A DNA stretch of 64,000 nucleotides. Origin: a virus. This document shows positions 62,858 through 64,000 of this stretch, piece after piece. The position numbers and the translations under genes are program-made. The notes under the pieces were generated by a model. That model saw only the letters and a list, made by a program, of their open reading frames with translations. It was not told the DNA's origin and did no database searches. Every line of letters starts with the position of its first letter. Position 1 is the stretch's first letter. The stretch lies in IMG/VR virus record IMGVR_UViG_3300037246_000990, positions 1-64,000 of that record, one strand, 5' to 3'.

Positions 62858-63144
62858 TGAGTACGAGCAACGTAGGTACACTAAAGATCCTAGTACCTGA
62901 CATACAAGGGTGGGCAATAGTTAAACACCAGTTCAGCGTGACGGGTACTTCCATCCATGGTGAACATTTAATAGGATGCAAACATGCCTTCGATAGACTG
63001 ATAGCTCGTTGGTGCTGGGAGTGGAGCGATGCTGGTGTAGAGAATACGGACCGCTGTTGGGTGTGTAAAGAACCTGTGCCAGAAGAGATCGTAGCGCTAG
63101 TAGCGATGATGAATTGGGAGAAGATACAACGTGGCAAACCTTAA
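62854..63144 (+). CDS. H-C/C-x2-C family, member 28
   Basis: 96 aa. IQGWAIV, LIGCKHAF (Cys before His, order reversed), RCWVC, VPEEIVALVAMM. ATGATG start (ATGA overlap). The reversed C-x-H suggests ligand swap within the same site. Confidence 0.7.
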   Translation: MMSTSNVGTLKILVPDIQGWAIVKHQFSVTGTSIHGEHLIGCKHAFDRLIARWCWEWSDAGVENTDRCWVCKEPVPEEIVALVAMMNWEKIQRGKP

Positions 63145-64000
63145 AACATTCAAGAAGTACAAGCCCAAGTACAGGAAGCCGGTGCACAAGACAGACGAAG
63201 AACTGAGAGGCCCCTTCAAGCCTATGAAACCGTTTACTATTCACGACCCTAAGGTACACGTACAGTACCCATCTCTATGCACCCCCAAGATTGACGGGAT
63301 CCGGTGTGTCACGTATCCAAACGGGACACCTATGAGCTACCAACTCAAGCCCATCCCCAACCTCCACATCCGCAAGGTGTTGGAAGAGTACGGGGTAGAG
63401 GGTATGGACGGTGAGCTGTTCATCAGAGGTGCCAAGACATTCGGTGAGTCCTCCGGTCCCATCATGAAGGTAGATGGTGAACCTGACTTCATTTACTACG
63501 TGTTCGATATCTATAACAGCCTTGACTTTTACAACCAGAGAGTGAAGCAGTTGGACAAGCTGCCTAAGCCGAGGCCAGCGTGCATCGAGTTGGTAAAACC
63601 AACCCTTGTCTTTGATGCCGATGGGTTCATGAAGTATTGGAACAAGTGTGTAGACGAGGGGTACGAGGGAGTCATCGCAAGGCAAGGGCATGTGTACCTC
63701 CACGGTCGTAGCACCATGACACACGGTGGTATGGGTAAGTACAAGCATTTCCAAGATGATGAGGCAGAGATCATTGGGTTTGAAGAGATGTGTACTAATA
63801 CGAATCCCAAGAAAACCAATGCTCATGGTAGGTCGGAGAGGTCGAGTGCTAAGGCAGGCAAGGTACCCAACGGCCACCTTGGTAAGTGGTTATGCCGAGA
63901 CCTCAAGACAGGCATCGAGTTCTCCTGCGGTACCATGAAGGGTGTGACGAAGAAGCAACGCAAGGAGTGGTGGAGTAACAGGCAAATCTACATTGGGTAC
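63131..64000 (+). CDS. ATP-dependent DNA ligase (partial, runs off right edge)
   Basis: 290 codons seen from GTG 63131, inside the end of member 28. CTPKIDGIRC carries the AMP-accepting Lys53 (K-x-D-G), VEGMDGELF is motif III, EGYEGVIARQG motif IV, and GMGKYKHFQDDEAEIIGFEE motif V region. T7-like phage ligase that seals nicks in replication and repair. Confidence 0.85.
   Translation, partial: MANLKTFKKYKPKYRKPVHKTDEELRGPFKPMKPFTIHDPKVHVQYPSLCTPKIDGIRCVTYPNGTPMSYQLKPIPNLHIRKVLEEYGVEGMDGELFIRGAKTFGESSGPIMKVDGEPDFIYYVFDIYNSLDFYNQRVKQLDKLPKPRPACIELVKPTLVFDADGFMKYWNKCVDEGYEGVIARQGHVYLHGRSTMTHGGMGKYKHFQDDEAEIIGFEEMCTNTNPKKTNAHGRSERSSAKAGKVPNGHLGKWLCRDLKTGIEFSCGTMKGVTKKQRKEWWSNRQIYIGY

Noticed and set aside
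1-64000. CRISPR arrays or insertion sequences
   Set aside because: No regularly spaced direct repeats and no transposase-like protein were seen; repeats found are either coding or the RNA-like modules described.

Overview
This window looks like part of the genome of a tailed double-stranded DNA bacteriophage, and it runs past both ends of the window. The evidence is a terminase large subunit, a portal protein, a long tail-fibre-like protein, an M15-type endolysin with a small lysis cassette, a tyrosine integrase, a phage sigma factor, an SF2 helicase and an ATP-dependent DNA ligase. Genes are packed tightly, mostly with ATGA, TAATG or TGATG stop/start overlaps. No capsid or polymerase gene is present. 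A tRNA-His(GTG) with A73 opposite an encoded G at -1 is a trait known from many alphaproteobacteria, so an alphaproteobacterial host is a reasonable but unproven guess.

Layout. (1) 1-12.6 kb, minus strand: structural genes, including portal, tail-fibre-like protein, a tyrosine/tryptophan tandem-repeat protein and small coiled-coil proteins. (2) 12.7-15.9 kb, plus strand: an island with integrase, HNH nuclease, zinc ribbon, HTH and unknown genes, closed by a strong terminator. (3) 16.0-26.2 kb, minus strand: a surface-sugar cluster (two or three sulfotransferase-like P-loop proteins, an SDR epimerase, glycosyltransferases, five methyltransferase genes and a polysaccharide deacetylase). (4) 26.2-33.2 kb, minus strand: terminase, lysis genes, small unknowns, HNH nuclease and tRNA-Thr. 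(5) 33.2-33.35 kb: divergent promoter region. (6) 33.34-64 kb, plus strand: a long run of mostly very small genes.

The most striking feature is in region 6. I count about 28 members of one small, very divergent protein family. Its shared plan is an N-terminal [D/E]-G-x-[W/F]-x-[I/L/V] segment, then H-x(0-2)-C, then C-x2-C-x(4-6)-P-x2-[I/L]-x-[G/A], and a short hydrophobic end. Seventeen members stand head to tail from 33.3 to 38.8 kb, and the rest are scattered singly or in pairs to 63.1 kb. The ligand set (one His and three Cys) suggests a single zinc site. I do not recognise the family and its function is unknown.

Between 40.1 and 43.7 kb there are four copies of a nested hairpin whose stems differ by compensatory base changes, and three copies of a 22-base leader motif, each upstream of a tiny gene. 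These look like a repeated regulatory RNA system. Larger genes in region 6 are a SpoT-like HD hydrolase, a DUF932-like protein, a MoxR-type AAA+ ATPase with a VWA/metallopeptidase-like partner, a sigma-70-family factor, an SF2 helicase, a GP88-like protein and a DNA ligase. Seven promoters spread over the window share TTGCAA-like -35 boxes, a 17-base spacer and TATAAT, so host-type sigma-70 polymerase probably transcribes both arms.
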